A stretch of 64,000 nucleotides of DNA from Alkaliphilus pronyensis (GCF_009017275.1 NZ_WBZC01000025.1:1-64000), one strand, 5' to 3'. Shown: positions 8,605 to 16,917, counted from the first letter of the stretch. Notes: generated by a model from the sequence alone, not told the origin. Numbers and translations are program-made.

Positions 8605-9774
8605 ATGTACGGAATTCCCAACCTAAAGCTTAAAAAAGAGATATGGTTTTTTTTAACCTCTATTTTAATTGTTCATGTTGCTGCATATATAATTGTTCCA
8701 ATATTTCCATTGCTATTGAAAAATGAAAAAGCCTTAGCTACAACTGAAATTGGCTTAATTATAGGGCTAGGCTCATTGTTTATTCAAGTTGGTAGTATTA
8801 TAGCTGGAATAATTTCTGATTCTATAGGGGCTAAGTATACCATGCTAATAGGTAATGGTTGTCAAGCAATGGCCCTTTTAGGCTTAGGCTATTCACAGGC
8901 CCTTTTTCTATTAATTCTATTTTCAATTTTAAATGGAATTGGTACTGGGATATATATACCCACTACAAAGGCTGCAATATCCTACATTGCAGCGGAGGAT
9001 AATAAAACCATTGCCTTTTCCCTTAGATCTGTGGCTTCCCATATAGGTATAAGTACTGCAGGTTTGATAGTGCTTTTTACAGCTACTAATATAAACTTTT
9101 ATTTTGCAGCTATGATTTATGTTTTTCTATTAGCCTTTTCATGGTTTTTACTGCCGGATGATTGTGGTAATCAGCCATGTCCAACAATTCCCTTAAAAAG
9201 CTATATACAAATTTTAAAAAATAAATCTTTTTTGTATTTTAGCTTTATATCAGCCTTAGTATGGTCACTACATACTCAATTGGCATTTTTGCTGCCCTTG
9301 AGGGCTGAGGAAATGTTGAAAAACACTAAGTATATTGGTATTATTTGGACAACCACAAGCATAGCTGTAATTATTTTTCAGCCTATTATTTCAAAGAGGT
9401 TTCTTGAAGTGCAAAATGAAAAGAAGTCAATATACATTGGGACTATATTAATTGGAGCTGGCATAACCCTACTTGGTATAACATACAGCTTCCCTATGTT
9501 TTTAGTCTGTGGATTAATTTTTATTTTAGGGGAAATGTTTATGATGCCAACCCTTGATGGTGTAACCAGCATTATGGCTGACCCTAAAATGCTGGGGGCT
9601 TATTTTGCAATAGCCAACTTTTCAGCGGGAATTGGAGGAGCAGTAGGAACCTTCGCAAGCGGGAGAATTATTGATTTATATGGAATTACAGGGTTTACTA
9701 TTCCTTGGATTATATATGGAGGCTTCACATTGTTGGTTATTTACATATTGAGATACTTAAAAATTTCTAATTAA
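8605..9774 (+). CDS. MFS transporter
   Basis: The 389-residue protein has about twelve hydrophobic helices. The loop between helices 2 and 3 carries 'GIISDSIGAKYTM', the MFS signature region. A second internal repeat begins near residue 200. The overall pattern resembles drug-efflux or YfmO/YceL-like carriers, but the substrate cannot be read from the sequence. A clear ribosome-binding site (aaggag) precedes the ATG. The gene ends ten bases before a dispersed hairpin repeat. Confidence 0.85.
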   Translation: MYGIPNLKLKKEIWFFLTSILIVHVAAYIIVPIFPLLLKNEKALATTEIGLIIGLGSLFIQVGSIIAGIISDSIGAKYTMLIGNGCQAMALLGLGYSQALFLLILFSILNGIGTGIYIPTTKAAISYIAAEDNKTIAFSLRSVASHIGISTAGLIVLFTATNINFYFAAMIYVFLLAFSWFLLPDDCGNQPCPTIPLKSYIQILKNKSFLYFSFISALVWSLHTQLAFLLPLRAEEMLKNTKYIGIIWTTTSIAVIIFQPIISKRFLEVQNEKKSIYIGTILIGAGITLLGITYSFPMFLVCGLIFILGEMFMMPTLDGVTSIMADPKMLGAYFAIANFSAGIGGAVGTFASGRIIDLYGITGFTIPWIIYGGFTLLVIYILRYLKISN

Positions 9775-9784
9775 TAATTTGAAT

Positions 9785-9987
9785 ACTGATGAAAAAGTCT
9801 TAGTTTTGAGGCACAAAAAATCCTAGCGATTGTAGCGTATACTTGAGAAGCTAGAAGTAGGAGGTTGGAGATTAGAAGCTTGAGAAAAATCAAAACTCTA
9901 ATCTCTAGCCTCTTACATCCTGCCTCTAAGCTTTGTAAAAGTGCTAGGATTTTGAAGTAACAAAGAAAATAGGGCTTTTTCATCAGT
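9785..9987. repeat. Dispersed hairpin element, copy 1 (203 bp, longest form)
   Basis: Terminal inverted repeats actgatgaaaaag / ctttttcatcagt enclose a second inverted pair (aaaatcctagc / gctaggatttt). An internal module of this copy (about 9843-9935) folds on itself (gaggttggagattagaag with ctctaatctctagcctc). Related copies lie at 17925-18090 and 24228-24346. All three fill gaps between convergent genes. There is no coding capacity. It is a MITE-like or structured intergenic repeat that could act as a bidirectional terminator. Confidence 0.85.
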
Positions 9988-10007
9988 CTGAAGCTAAGTA
10001 AGTTTTC

Positions 10008-11528
10008 TTAGCCTTTCTTAGACAAGCTAATAATTGCCTCTAAAACCTCTCTACCTATCTCATATTCAGGAGCAACCTCTACAGCTCGTCTTGCATATCT
10101 TTCTGCCTTTTCTAAATCATCTAGGTTTAAATATGTAATTGCAAGGTCAGAGAGGACTATTGGATTATTTAAGTCATAGGCCAATGCCTTTTTAAAGGAT
10201 TTGAGGGCCTCTTCAAAGGCCTCTTCTTGTAAATATTTAGTGCCTAAGCCTTCATATGCTTCAATTATATGAAGCTTTATTTTTTCATTTTTCTTTAGGT
10301 CTGGGCTTCTATTTACAAGATTTTCAAAATATTTTACTGCATTTTCAAATTGATCTTCTTTATTAAGCTTTATACCAGTCCATAGCAATTGATGTACTTC
10401 ATCTTGGATTTTTTCATAATTAATGTTTTCCTTCATTCTTCTATATGGATTATTATTTTTGTTTTTAAGTGATAGCTCAAATAAACGATCTGATAGGGCC
10501 AGCATCTCCTCTAAATTCCTTAGTTTAAAGGTATAGCCCCTTGGAATGTTATTATAGCCTAAGTATGCACCTGCAAAGGATAATGCCATGCTGGAGACAG
10601 TGTCTGTGTCAGTAGAGCTTAAGGAGTCCTTTAAAACCCTCTCAAAATCATTAGGATTCTTTAAAAACAGGAATAGTGCATAGGGAACAGACTCAAGGAC
10701 ATATGCTCCACTGCCCCATTGCTTTTGTATTGTGGAAACATCTGTGTCAGCTTCTATAGCCTCCTTTAAATCTCTACTTATTCGGCTATAAAGATTAACT
10801 ATTTCATTATTTTCCCTTGAGGGATACACCTTTGTTTCAATACCTTTTATGCTTCTTCCTAATATATCAATAAAGTTCAATATATCCTTCTTATCCTTTA
10901 ATGAAAAAGGGGGTTGATTAACTAGGTATGCTATTGCAGTAGCATTTAGTATGCTGGAGGCTATCGCCATTTGGTCCATATGGGTAATTGCTGCCTGCAT
11001 ACCACTAATTAGCTTCAAGGATATAAAGTCGCCATAATTAATCAAGGCACCTGGCCCACACCTCATGGCTGCTCCATTTCCAGCTGATTCTATTCCACTT
11101 CTATACCATTCAATTCGTCTATCCCTATAATTGATTATAAACTCTCTAATTGTATTGCCCATTCTTGAGATAGGCTGTCTTATAAATCTGTTAGAAATAT
11201 CCTCTGGATGAAAGCCTTGAAATATTATAAGGGATTCTGCATACATTATAGTCATCTCTGTATCGTCTGTAATGTCCAGCGACACTGAGCGTTTTTCTCC
11301 CTTTAAAAAGGAGTTAATGTATTCTATTTCCTTTGTGTGTTGTCCTTCTAAATGACTTCCAAAGGCATCACCGATGGCTAAGCCTACCAGTGTTCCTCTT
11401 ACTTTCTCTCTATACTCAATACTGGATATTGGTCTTAAATTAATTGACTCACCATATGACATAAAATCTGGCATATCAACCTTTTCAATTAAAAACTCAT
11501 ATAGTTTTTCTAAAGATATAAAATACAT
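10008..11528 (-). CDS. ADP-ribosylglycohydrolase-family protein fused to TPR repeats
   Basis: Residues about 40-350 form an ADP-ribosylglycohydrolase (DraG/ARH) domain that removes ADP-ribose from proteins or small molecules using two metal ions. The metal motifs are visible: GDAFGSHLEG, DDTEMT and, late in the domain, DTDTVSSMA. Residues about 385-500 form two or three TPR units (AYEGLGTKYLQEEAFEEALK; then 'VLSDLAITYLNLDDLEKAE'), an unusual addition to this enzyme. There is no signal peptide. The gene is monocistronic, and its ribosome-binding site is gaggtg. The TPR part probably recruits the target (inference). Confidence 0.85.
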   Translation of the reverse strand: MYFISLEKLYEFLIEKVDMPDFMSYGESINLRPISSIEYREKVRGTLVGLAIGDAFGSHLEGQHTKEIEYINSFLKGEKRSVSLDITDDTEMTIMYAESLIIFQGFHPEDISNRFIRQPISRMGNTIREFIINYRDRRIEWYRSGIESAGNGAAMRCGPGALINYGDFISLKLISGMQAAITHMDQMAIASSILNATAIAYLVNQPPFSLKDKKDILNFIDILGRSIKGIETKVYPSRENNEIVNLYSRISRDLKEAIEADTDVSTIQKQWGSGAYVLESVPYALFLFLKNPNDFERVLKDSLSSTDTDTVSSMALSFAGAYLGYNNIPRGYTFKLRNLEEMLALSDRLFELSLKNKNNNPYRRMKENINYEKIQDEVHQLLWTGIKLNKEDQFENAVKYFENLVNRSPDLKKNEKIKLHIIEAYEGLGTKYLQEEAFEEALKSFKKALAYDLNNPIVLSDLAITYLNLDDLEKAERYARRAVEVAPEYEIGREVLEAIISLSKKG

Positions 11529-11622
11529 TGATATTGCACCTCTTCATTTTAGTTCTTCCTTCCATATTCTACACTTAGAAATCTTTTTCCTTCTTATAAA
11601 AAAAACAACAAATAAATATTCA

Positions 11623-11651
11623 TTGACATTACCATATAAAAATGATATATT
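11623..11651 (+). promoter_or_regulatory. Promoter of pyrBI
   Basis: The -35 TTGACA (11623-11628) and -10 TATATT (11646-11651) are 17 bp apart, with a TG-extended -10 (11643-11644). The transcript should start near 11658, just before the first PyrR loop. Confidence 0.85.
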
Positions 11652-11669
11652 TTGTTAAAGATAAATATA

Positions 11670-11700
11670 CCTTTAAATCGGTCCCGTGAGACTGAAAAGG
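11670..11700 (+). promoter_or_regulatory. PyrR-binding loop 1 (anti-antiterminator)
   Basis: The RNA would fold with cctttaaatcgg paired to actgaaaagg around the PyrR recognition loop gtcccgtgagact. Its 3' arm (11690-11700, gactgaaaagg) can instead pair with 11747-11757, giving the antiterminator. UMP-bound PyrR on this loop therefore favours the terminator that follows. Confidence 0.8.
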
Positions 11701-11745
11701 ATTATGAATACTGGTTGTGTTCTGGTGTATATATGTATATAAACA

Positions 11746-11780
11746 CCCCTTTAGTCTTACGGATTAAAGGGGTTATTTAT
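11746..11780 (+). terminator. pyr attenuator terminator
   Basis: An 8-bp stem (cccctttagt / attaaagggg) is followed by ttatttatt. It lies between the two PyrR loops and ahead of pyrB. Confidence 0.8.
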
Positions 11781-11782
11781 TG

Positions 11783-11813
11783 CCTTTAATTTGGTCCAGT
11801 GAGGCTAAAAAGG
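11783..11813 (+). promoter_or_regulatory. PyrR-binding loop 2, next to the pyrB start
   Basis: A second, closer match to the PyrR consensus (ggtccagtgaggct) is closed by cctttaa / aaaaagg. No T-rich terminator follows it. A short hairpin (gggagt / actccc, 11812-11826) and the pyrB ribosome-binding site come next. It may add PyrR control at the level of translation (inference). Confidence 0.7.
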
Positions 11814-11853
11814 GAGTTTAGACTCCCATACTAAAAAAGAGGGAGGAATATTT

Positions 11854-12783
11854 ATGGGCTTAAAAGGTCGTCATTTAATTGACCCAAATGATTTTACCAT
11901 TGAAGAAATACAGCACATTATTGATCTTGGTTTAAAGATTTACCAAAATCCAGAAAAATATTCAGAAATATGTAAAGGTAAAATACTAGGGACGCTTTTT
12001 TATGAACCAAGTACACGAACAAGATTAAGCTTTGAATCTGCTATGTTAAAGATGGGTGGAACTGTGTTGGGCTTCTCTGATGCCAACACTAGCTCAGTTA
12101 AGAAGGGCGAAAGCATTGCCGACACAATACGTTGTATGGATGATTATGTAGATATTCTTGTAATGAGGCATCCTAGAGAGGGGGCACCTTTGTTAGCATC
12201 TCAGTTTTCAACTGTCCCATTAATTAACGGAGGAGATGGAGGACATCAGCATCCAACTCAAACCTTAACAGATTTAATTACTATTCAAGAATATAAGCAG
12301 GAAATTAAAAATCTTAAAGTAGCCTTTTGTGGTGATTTACTCTTCGGTAGAACAGTCCATTCTCTACTTAAAACCTTGAGTCGTTTTCCAAATATAAGCT
12401 TTGTTCTAGTTTCTCCTAAAGAGCTTCAAATACCTTATCATTTGAAGCAGGAGCTAATTGAAAAGTACCAGGTTGAAATTACCGAAACATCTTCTTTAGA
12501 GGAATACCTTCCCCATATAGATATTCTATATATGACAAGAATTCAAAAAGAACGCTTTTTTAATGAAGAGGACTACGTAAAGCTTAAGGATAGTTATATT
12601 CTTAGTAGGAATAAGTTGGCTTCTAGTAAAGAGGACTTGCTTATTATGCATCCTCTACCAAGGGTTAATGAGATTAGCTATGATGTTGATGATGATCCGA
12701 GGGCTAAATACTTTGAACAAGCAAAGCTTGGAGTTTATGTAAGAATGGCGTTAATGGCATCTTTATTGGGGGTGAATGAATAA
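11854..12783 (+). CDS. pyrB: Aspartate carbamoyltransferase catalytic subunit
   Basis: The 309-residue enzyme joins carbamoyl phosphate and aspartate to make N-carbamoyl-aspartate, the first committed step of pyrimidine synthesis. The carbamoyl-phosphate motif FYEPSTRTRLSFE is at about residues 49-61, and HPTQTLTDL and 'MHPLPRVNEI' form the rest of the active site. Length and motifs are complete. A gggagg ribosome-binding site precedes the ATG by seven bases. The stop overlaps the pyrI start by one base (TAATG), so the chains are translationally coupled. Expression is controlled by the PyrR attenuator upstream. Confidence 0.97.
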   Translation: MGLKGRHLIDPNDFTIEEIQHIIDLGLKIYQNPEKYSEICKGKILGTLFYEPSTRTRLSFESAMLKMGGTVLGFSDANTSSVKKGESIADTIRCMDDYVDILVMRHPREGAPLLASQFSTVPLINGGDGGHQHPTQTLTDLITIQEYKQEIKNLKVAFCGDLLFGRTVHSLLKTLSRFPNISFVLVSPKELQIPYHLKQELIEKYQVEITETSSLEEYLPHIDILYMTRIQKERFFNEEDYVKLKDSYILSRNKLASSKEDLLIMHPLPRVNEISYDVDDDPRAKYFEQAKLGVYVRMALMASLLGVNE

Positions 12784-13211
12784 TGTTGAAGGTTGCAGGT
12801 ATAGAAAATGGTATTGTTATTGATCACATTACTTCTGGTAATGGTTTAAAGATATTTCAAAAACTAAATTTGGATAAGCTAGATACACCAGTAGTTTTAT
12901 TAATGAATGTATCCAGTGGAAAATTAGGTACTAAGGACATTATTAAAATACAAGATAATTTAGATATCGACTTAACAGTATTAGGATTAATTGACTCAAA
13001 TATAACTATAAATATTATTGAGAATGAAGTTATTAAGGAAAAGAAGGATATAGATATTCCTAAAAGGGTACAAGGGCTTTTTAAATGTAAAAACCCAAGG
13101 TGTATTACCTCTATAGATGATTATGCGGAGGCGGAATTTACCTTGGTACCTAATGGAAAAATTCAATACAGATGCAACTACTGTGAGGAGTTAACTGAGT
13201 ATAAGCTATAA
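12783..13211 (+). CDS. pyrI: Aspartate carbamoyltransferase regulatory subunit
   Basis: The 142-residue chain binds nucleotide effectors in its N-terminal half and links catalytic trimers through a C-terminal zinc domain. The four zinc cysteines are present: CKNPRC (two) and, about 28 residues later, CNYC (two). The N-terminus (GIVIDHITSGNGLKIFQ) matches the allosteric domain. Having both PyrI-type allostery and a PyrR attenuator means this operon is controlled at RNA and enzyme levels. It ends just before a hairpin terminator. Confidence 0.96.
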   Translation: MLKVAGIENGIVIDHITSGNGLKIFQKLNLDKLDTPVVLLMNVSSGKLGTKDIIKIQDNLDIDLTVLGLIDSNITINIIENEVIKEKKDIDIPKRVQGLFKCKNPRCITSIDDYAEAEFTLVPNGKIQYRCNYCEELTEYKL

Positions 13212-13220
13212 GCTGTAGAT

Positions 13221-13246
13221 AAGCTACCTTTAAAATAGGGTAGCTT
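13221..13246. terminator. Terminator between pyrI and the ABC exporter
   Basis: The stem aagctacc / ggtagctt is followed by ttct. It serves the convergent genes on both sides. Confidence 0.65.
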
Positions 13247-13249
13247 TTC

Positions 13250-13966
13250 TTATTTATATCTATAGCTTTTTGTAGTAATTAACAGAATTAAAAGGTAAAT
13301 TATGTTTACAGCCAACGCTGCTACTACTGTAAATAAACTGTAATCTACAATTAATTTAGTTATCCAGTAAAATGGTGTTAAGGAAGCTATTATAGTAAAC
13401 CAGTTTATGTTAAAAATATCTGCCATGGCTATAATACTGAAAACTCCAAAGCCCTTAGCATAGGTTAGTCCTTGAACCTTGTCGGCCGCTAGTGTATATA
13501 ACAGATATCCTATAAGCACTGCCTGTAGACCTGCTACAAAGCTAACAAGTAATAAAGCTAACAGGTCAATTTTATATATATTTATTAATAGGTATGCAAC
13601 TATTGAATACATAAAGCTTCCCACAAATGGTAGCATTAATCTATTGATTACATAGCCCTTATATCCAATGGGGGTTATCTTAATTAGCTCCTGTATTTTA
13701 GAATCTCTTTCATCTATCATTAAGAATCCTGCAACAGATCCCAGCATTAAAGGAGTCATAAGTATACTGAATGAAAGTATGTACCCATAATAATCTACTA
13801 GATTTACCGAAAAATAATCATATATAATAGGTGTAATGATTTTTACCACGATTTTAAACAGTATAGGGTAAAATGCCGGTAGCATGAAAAACATCACTAA
13901 AATTGGATCTCTCATGACCGTCTTTATATCTGCTTTAAAAGAAGTAGATTTGTTTATTATACTCAC
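13250..13966 (-). CDS. ABC exporter permease, second subunit
   Basis: The protein has about six hydrophobic helices and the ABC-2 type pattern of a short cytoplasmic start ('KADIKTVMRDPILVMFF') followed by membrane segments. I chose the GTG at 13966, which overlaps the preceding stop by four bases (GTGA). It gives 238 residues beginning VSIINKSTSF. An upstream ATG at 14041 would overlap the neighbour by 79 bases and add a charged stretch unlike the family. The ribosome-binding site for the GTG is weak, as expected of coupled translation. It is the third gene of an ATPase-permease-permease operon with unknown substrate. Confidence 0.75.
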   Translation of the reverse strand: MSIINKSTSFKADIKTVMRDPILVMFFMLPAFYPILFKIVVKIITPIIYDYFSVNLVDYYGYILSFSILMTPLMLGSVAGFLMIDERDSKIQELIKITPIGYKGYVINRLMLPFVGSFMYSIVAYLLINIYKIDLLALLLVSFVAGLQAVLIGYLLYTLAADKVQGLTYAKGFGVFSIIAMADIFNINWFTIIASLTPFYWITKLIVDYSLFTVVAALAVNIIYLLILLITTKSYRYK

Positions 13967-14652
13967 CCCTTTACCATATTCTTCATAAAGGATTTTTCTA
14001 CCTTTATGAAAAATAGTACATTTAAAGTTACTAAATAGCATATATACATCACTGCCTCAACTAGAGCAATTCCGTTAAATGCACCATAAACCAGATTTAA
14101 TCCAGCTACGCTTGGAACTAACTGTAAAACCCATAAACTGGGTGTGATAAAATATATTATTGTTGGTATCGTTAATATAAGCATGTAGGGTAACATTTTT
14201 ATAAGATATTGATTAATTGAGTTACAGCCATTAGTTGCTATAAATCCATACAATGTGAAAAAAATCGAGGTTAAGAGTATTCCAATAAACAGTAAAGGCC
14301 AGTTAAAGCCTTCTCTATAGGCGACTAGAGTAATAGCAAAGCCAGCAGCCTCTGCTAAAACTGCTAGGGATATAACCTTAGCCAATAAGTACTCTAAAGG
14401 CTGAAGTGGTGTAACAACTAAACATTGTAAAACCCCTTGAACCTTTTCCAGCATAACTAAACCCCCTATAAAAAAGAAGCCCACAAAGGAAGGATCGGTA
14501 AATATAACAATTGGTACTACATATTTGGCATATTCATTAGGTAGCTGACTTATAACAATCATATAAAACAGGGTTAGTATTACATAGACAAAATAGAAAC
14601 CCTGCTTAAATTGAAATTTCATATCTGCCCTTAAGGCATTTAGTATTCTCAT
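13963..14652 (-). CDS. ABC exporter permease, first subunit
   Basis: The 229-residue protein has six predicted membrane helices. 'GVLQCLVVTPLQPLEYLLAK' (about residues 68-87) resembles the coupling-helix region of ABC-2 permeases that follows the first two helices. It overlaps the ATPase gene by four bases upstream and the second permease by four bases downstream. With the partner permease it should form the heterodimeric channel of an exporter for a drug, lantibiotic or lipid; which one cannot be told. Confidence 0.8.
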   Translation of the reverse strand: MRILNALRADMKFQFKQGFYFVYVILTLFYMIVISQLPNEYAKYVVPIVIFTDPSFVGFFFIGGLVMLEKVQGVLQCLVVTPLQPLEYLLAKVISLAVLAEAAGFAITLVAYREGFNWPLLFIGILLTSIFFTLYGFIATNGCNSINQYLIKMLPYMLILTIPTIIYFITPSLWVLQLVPSVAGLNLVYGAFNGIALVEAVMYICYLVTLNVLFFIKVEKSFMKNMVKG

Positions 14653-15503
14653 ACCAGCTCCCTCCCTGTAAGCTTAATGAAAATATCTTCGAGGGTTGCC
14701 TCTTGACTATGAATAGTTTTAATGTCCTTTGTCTTTAAAATATCAAAGACTCTTTGATTATTCTTTATTTCTGTCATATGAAACTCTTCCGTTTTTGTTT
14801 TCTTTCCATCGTAATATTCAATTTTCATAGTATGACTACCGTGCTTAACCTTTAAATCCTTTGGACTATCTATAACAGGTATGTTTCCATCAACAATAAA
14901 GGCTACCTTATCGCATAACTGTTCTGCTACAGTCATGTTATGGGTGGTTAAAAATATGGTTTTTCCTTGAGCCTTTAAATCTATAATCATATCTTTTATA
15001 GTCTTAGCGTTTAGTGGGTCCAACCCTGACGTAGGTTCATCGAAAAACAATAGATCTGGATTATGTAAAATTGACCTTATAAAATTTAGTCGCATTTTCA
15101 TTCCTTTAGAAAAGCCCTCAACCTTTTTGTCCTTATCTGGCAGTAGACCAACCCTCTCTATTAATAAATCTATATTCTCATTCTTATTTTTATAATAGGA
15201 TGAAATCAGCTCAAGATTCTCTTTTGCAGTAAGCTTCAAATAAAGATTAGGAAAATCAAAGGCTACACCAATTCCCTCAAAAAAACTTTGCCCCCAATCT
15301 CTTCTCTCTTTACCCATTACCTCTACACTACCACCATAACCTTGTAAAAGACCAATAATAATTCTTTGGGTAGTAGTTTTTCCCGCTCCACTTGGTCCTA
15401 AAAATCCAAAGATTTCTCCCTTTTTAATATGGAAGTCAATACCTTTTATTACCTTTGTCTTAGTTCCCTCATAAGAAAACTCTAAGCCTGATACCTTTAG
15501 CAT
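14649..15503 (-). CDS. ABC exporter ATP-binding protein
   Basis: The 284-residue ATPase has Walker A GPSGAGKTT (about residue 36), the ABC signature 'GFSKGMKMR' (in place of LSGGQ), Walker B LLFFDEPTSGLD and the switch histidine in FLTTHN. The 'GxSKGM' signature is typical of exporters of the CcmA/DrrA type. The C-terminal 60 residues form the usual extra domain of that group. It heads the three-gene operon, and the ATG lies just downstream of the YczE-like gene on the same strand (75-base gap). Confidence 0.92.
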   Translation of the reverse strand: MLKVSGLEFSYEGTKTKVIKGIDFHIKKGEIFGFLGPSGAGKTTTQRIIIGLLQGYGGSVEVMGKERRDWGQSFFEGIGVAFDFPNLYLKLTAKENLELISSYYKNKNENIDLLIERVGLLPDKDKKVEGFSKGMKMRLNFIRSILHNPDLLFFDEPTSGLDPLNAKTIKDMIIDLKAQGKTIFLTTHNMTVAEQLCDKVAFIVDGNIPVIDSPKDLKVKHGSHTMKIEYYDGKKTKTEEFHMTEIKNNQRVFDILKTKDIKTIHSQEATLEDIFIKLTGRELV

Positions 15504-15578
15504 GCAATTACACCCCTTTAGCTATATTTGGGTCAAGCTATCACTCAGTAATTACTCAAACAATAGTACCACCAGTGG

Positions 15579-16229
15579 TTATTTATTACAAACCTCCTCT
15601 CTTAAAGAAGCACCAGTGAGAGATTTATACAGCAGTACTAAATCTGTATGCACTCCATTTTCAGTATCATACCTTCCAACCCTAAAGGCGAACTCAACTG
15701 AGAAGCCAATGGTTGTTGCGGCTATCAAGGTACCTATACCTACAGGTCCACCTAAAAGGTAACCTATTGTGAGGGCAGTTAATTCTATTACTCCCCTAAT
15801 TAACCATACAGGTTTATTTGTTAGCTTTACCAAGCCCTCCATCAATCCATCACGTGGCCCAGCCCCTAATCTGACCTTAAGATAAAAATAAGTTGCCCAC
15901 CCTGAAATAAAAACTCCAAATGCCAGCATAATTACTCTACCTATTATTGTATTTGGTGTAGAAATTATATTAAGGCTGTCTATTATATCAATAAACACAC
16001 CAATAAAAATCATATTACCTATGCTGCCTACACCTGGAATCACCTTTATGGATAATGACAAAATAAGTATTATAAGCCCAACAAATTGTGTTACTTGCCC
16101 TAGCGTTAAGGGAGTGTGATTAGTGACTCCTACGTGAAAGACTCCCCAAGGACTCATTCCCAACCCTGCATCCCTCATTAACAGTATTCCAATAGCATAT
16201 AAGATAAATCCCAAAAACAGCGAGGGCAT
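15579..16229 (-). CDS. YczE-like membrane protein (start disrupted by an amber codon)
   Basis: The readable frame encodes 216 residues with five hydrophobic helices and the motif 'AGLGMSPWGVFHVG', typical of the YczE/YyaS/YitT membrane family. Function is not established; B. subtilis YczE is linked to surfactin production. The ATG at 16229 has no ribosome-binding site. A well-placed aaggat precedes an in-frame ATG at 16274, but eight codons later the frame meets TAG (16248-16250). The product is therefore either re-initiated at 16229 or not made. The rest of the frame is intact, which suggests a recent change. Confidence 0.7.
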   Translation of the reverse strand: MPSLFLGFILYAIGILLMRDAGLGMSPWGVFHVGVTNHTPLTLGQVTQFVGLIILILSLSIKVIPGVGSIGNMIFIGVFIDIIDSLNIISTPNTIIGRVIMLAFGVFISGWATYFYLKVRLGAGPRDGLMEGLVKLTNKPVWLIRGVIELTALTIGYLLGGPVGIGTLIAATTIGFSVEFAFRVGRYDTENGVHTDLVLLYKSLTGASLREEVCNK

Positions 16230-16274
16230 TTTCTTAAATAGCTTTAACTATTGATTTTTCATTGCTTTATCCAT
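16230..16274 (-). other. Original start of the YczE-like gene, cut by an in-frame TAG
   Basis: Reading from 16274 gives MDKAMKNQ, then TAG (16248-16250), then LKLFKK leading into the ATG at 16229. The start at 16274 has the only good ribosome-binding site (gaaggat). Confidence 0.65.
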
Positions 16275-16480
16275 TACAATCCTTCTTTCTATGATTTTTA
16301 TTATATATAAACATTATATATCTTATATCTATAATTTCAAAGGAGCTAAATAATATATAGATTGTTTTGAATACTTATATAGCTATGTATGCTATAGGTT
16401 TTTTACTGTTTAAGCTTTATTCCAGTGGGTATAAATTTTATGTGTTTAACATAGTATATATAATGAATGGAGGGAATTAA

Positions 16481-16639
16481 ATGAAATATGTTTGTATACC
16501 TTGTGGTTATGTGTATGATCCTGAGTTAGGAGATCCAGATGGTGGTGTAGAGCCTGGTACTTCCTTTGAAGATATTCCAGAGGATTGGGTCTGTCCTATA
16601 TGTGGAGTTGGAAAAGATATGTTTGAGCCACAGGATTAA
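16481..16639 (+). CDS. Rubredoxin
   Basis: The 52-residue protein [17 protein letters not shown]... has the two Cys-x2-Cys pairs that hold a single iron: CIPC at residues 5-8 and CPIC at 38-41. Length and the '[15 protein letters not shown]' ending are those of clostridial rubredoxins, small cytoplasmic electron carriers used in oxygen and peroxide detoxification. A ribosome-binding site (ggaggg) precedes the ATG. It stands alone, followed by a repeat tract and a terminator. Confidence 0.97.
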   Translation: MKYVCIPCGYVYDPELGDPDGGVEPGTSFEDIPEDWVCPICGVGKDMFEPQD

Positions 16640-16845
16640 AATTAAAAGTTAAGAGTTAAGAGTTAAAAACATAAAAGAAATGTTGAATGTTGAATGGAAA
16701 AGATTGAAAACATAAAATCTTAAAACCAAAACAAAAAACCAAAAAACAGAATTAAAATTGAAAATGGAAAACAAGAAAACATAATTAAAAGTTAAAAGTG
16801 AAAAATTAAAAATTAAGAGTTAAGAGTTAAGAGTTAAAAACATAA
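16640..16845. repeat. A-rich tract built of gttaaga-type repeats
   Basis: The stretch after rubredoxin has no open frame of interest. Its two ends are direct repeats: aagttaagagttaagagtt then aaaaacata near 16647-16672, and agagttaagagttaagagtt then aaaaacata near 16817-16843. Between them lie variants of gaaaacata and aatgttgaat. It looks like a slipped-strand repeat island. The remaining bases to 17008 hold the terminator and promoter listed separately. Confidence 0.65.
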
Positions 16846-16884
16846 GATCAAAACCTTTTAACCATGAACAAAAACAATACATAT

Positions 16885-16917
16885 AACAAGAGGGAAGATA
16901 AATCTTTCCCTCTTGTT
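16885..16917 (+). terminator. Terminator after rubredoxin
   Basis: The stem aacaagaggga / tccctcttgtt, with a partly paired interior, is followed by tatcttt. Confidence 0.65.

Noticed and set aside
9771-9983. A 70-codon minus-strand frame in the first hairpin element
   Set aside because: It is made of the inverted repeat itself and is not kept in copies 2 and 3.
16640-16845. CRISPR-like array
   Set aside because: The repeat units are short, variable and without regular spacers.
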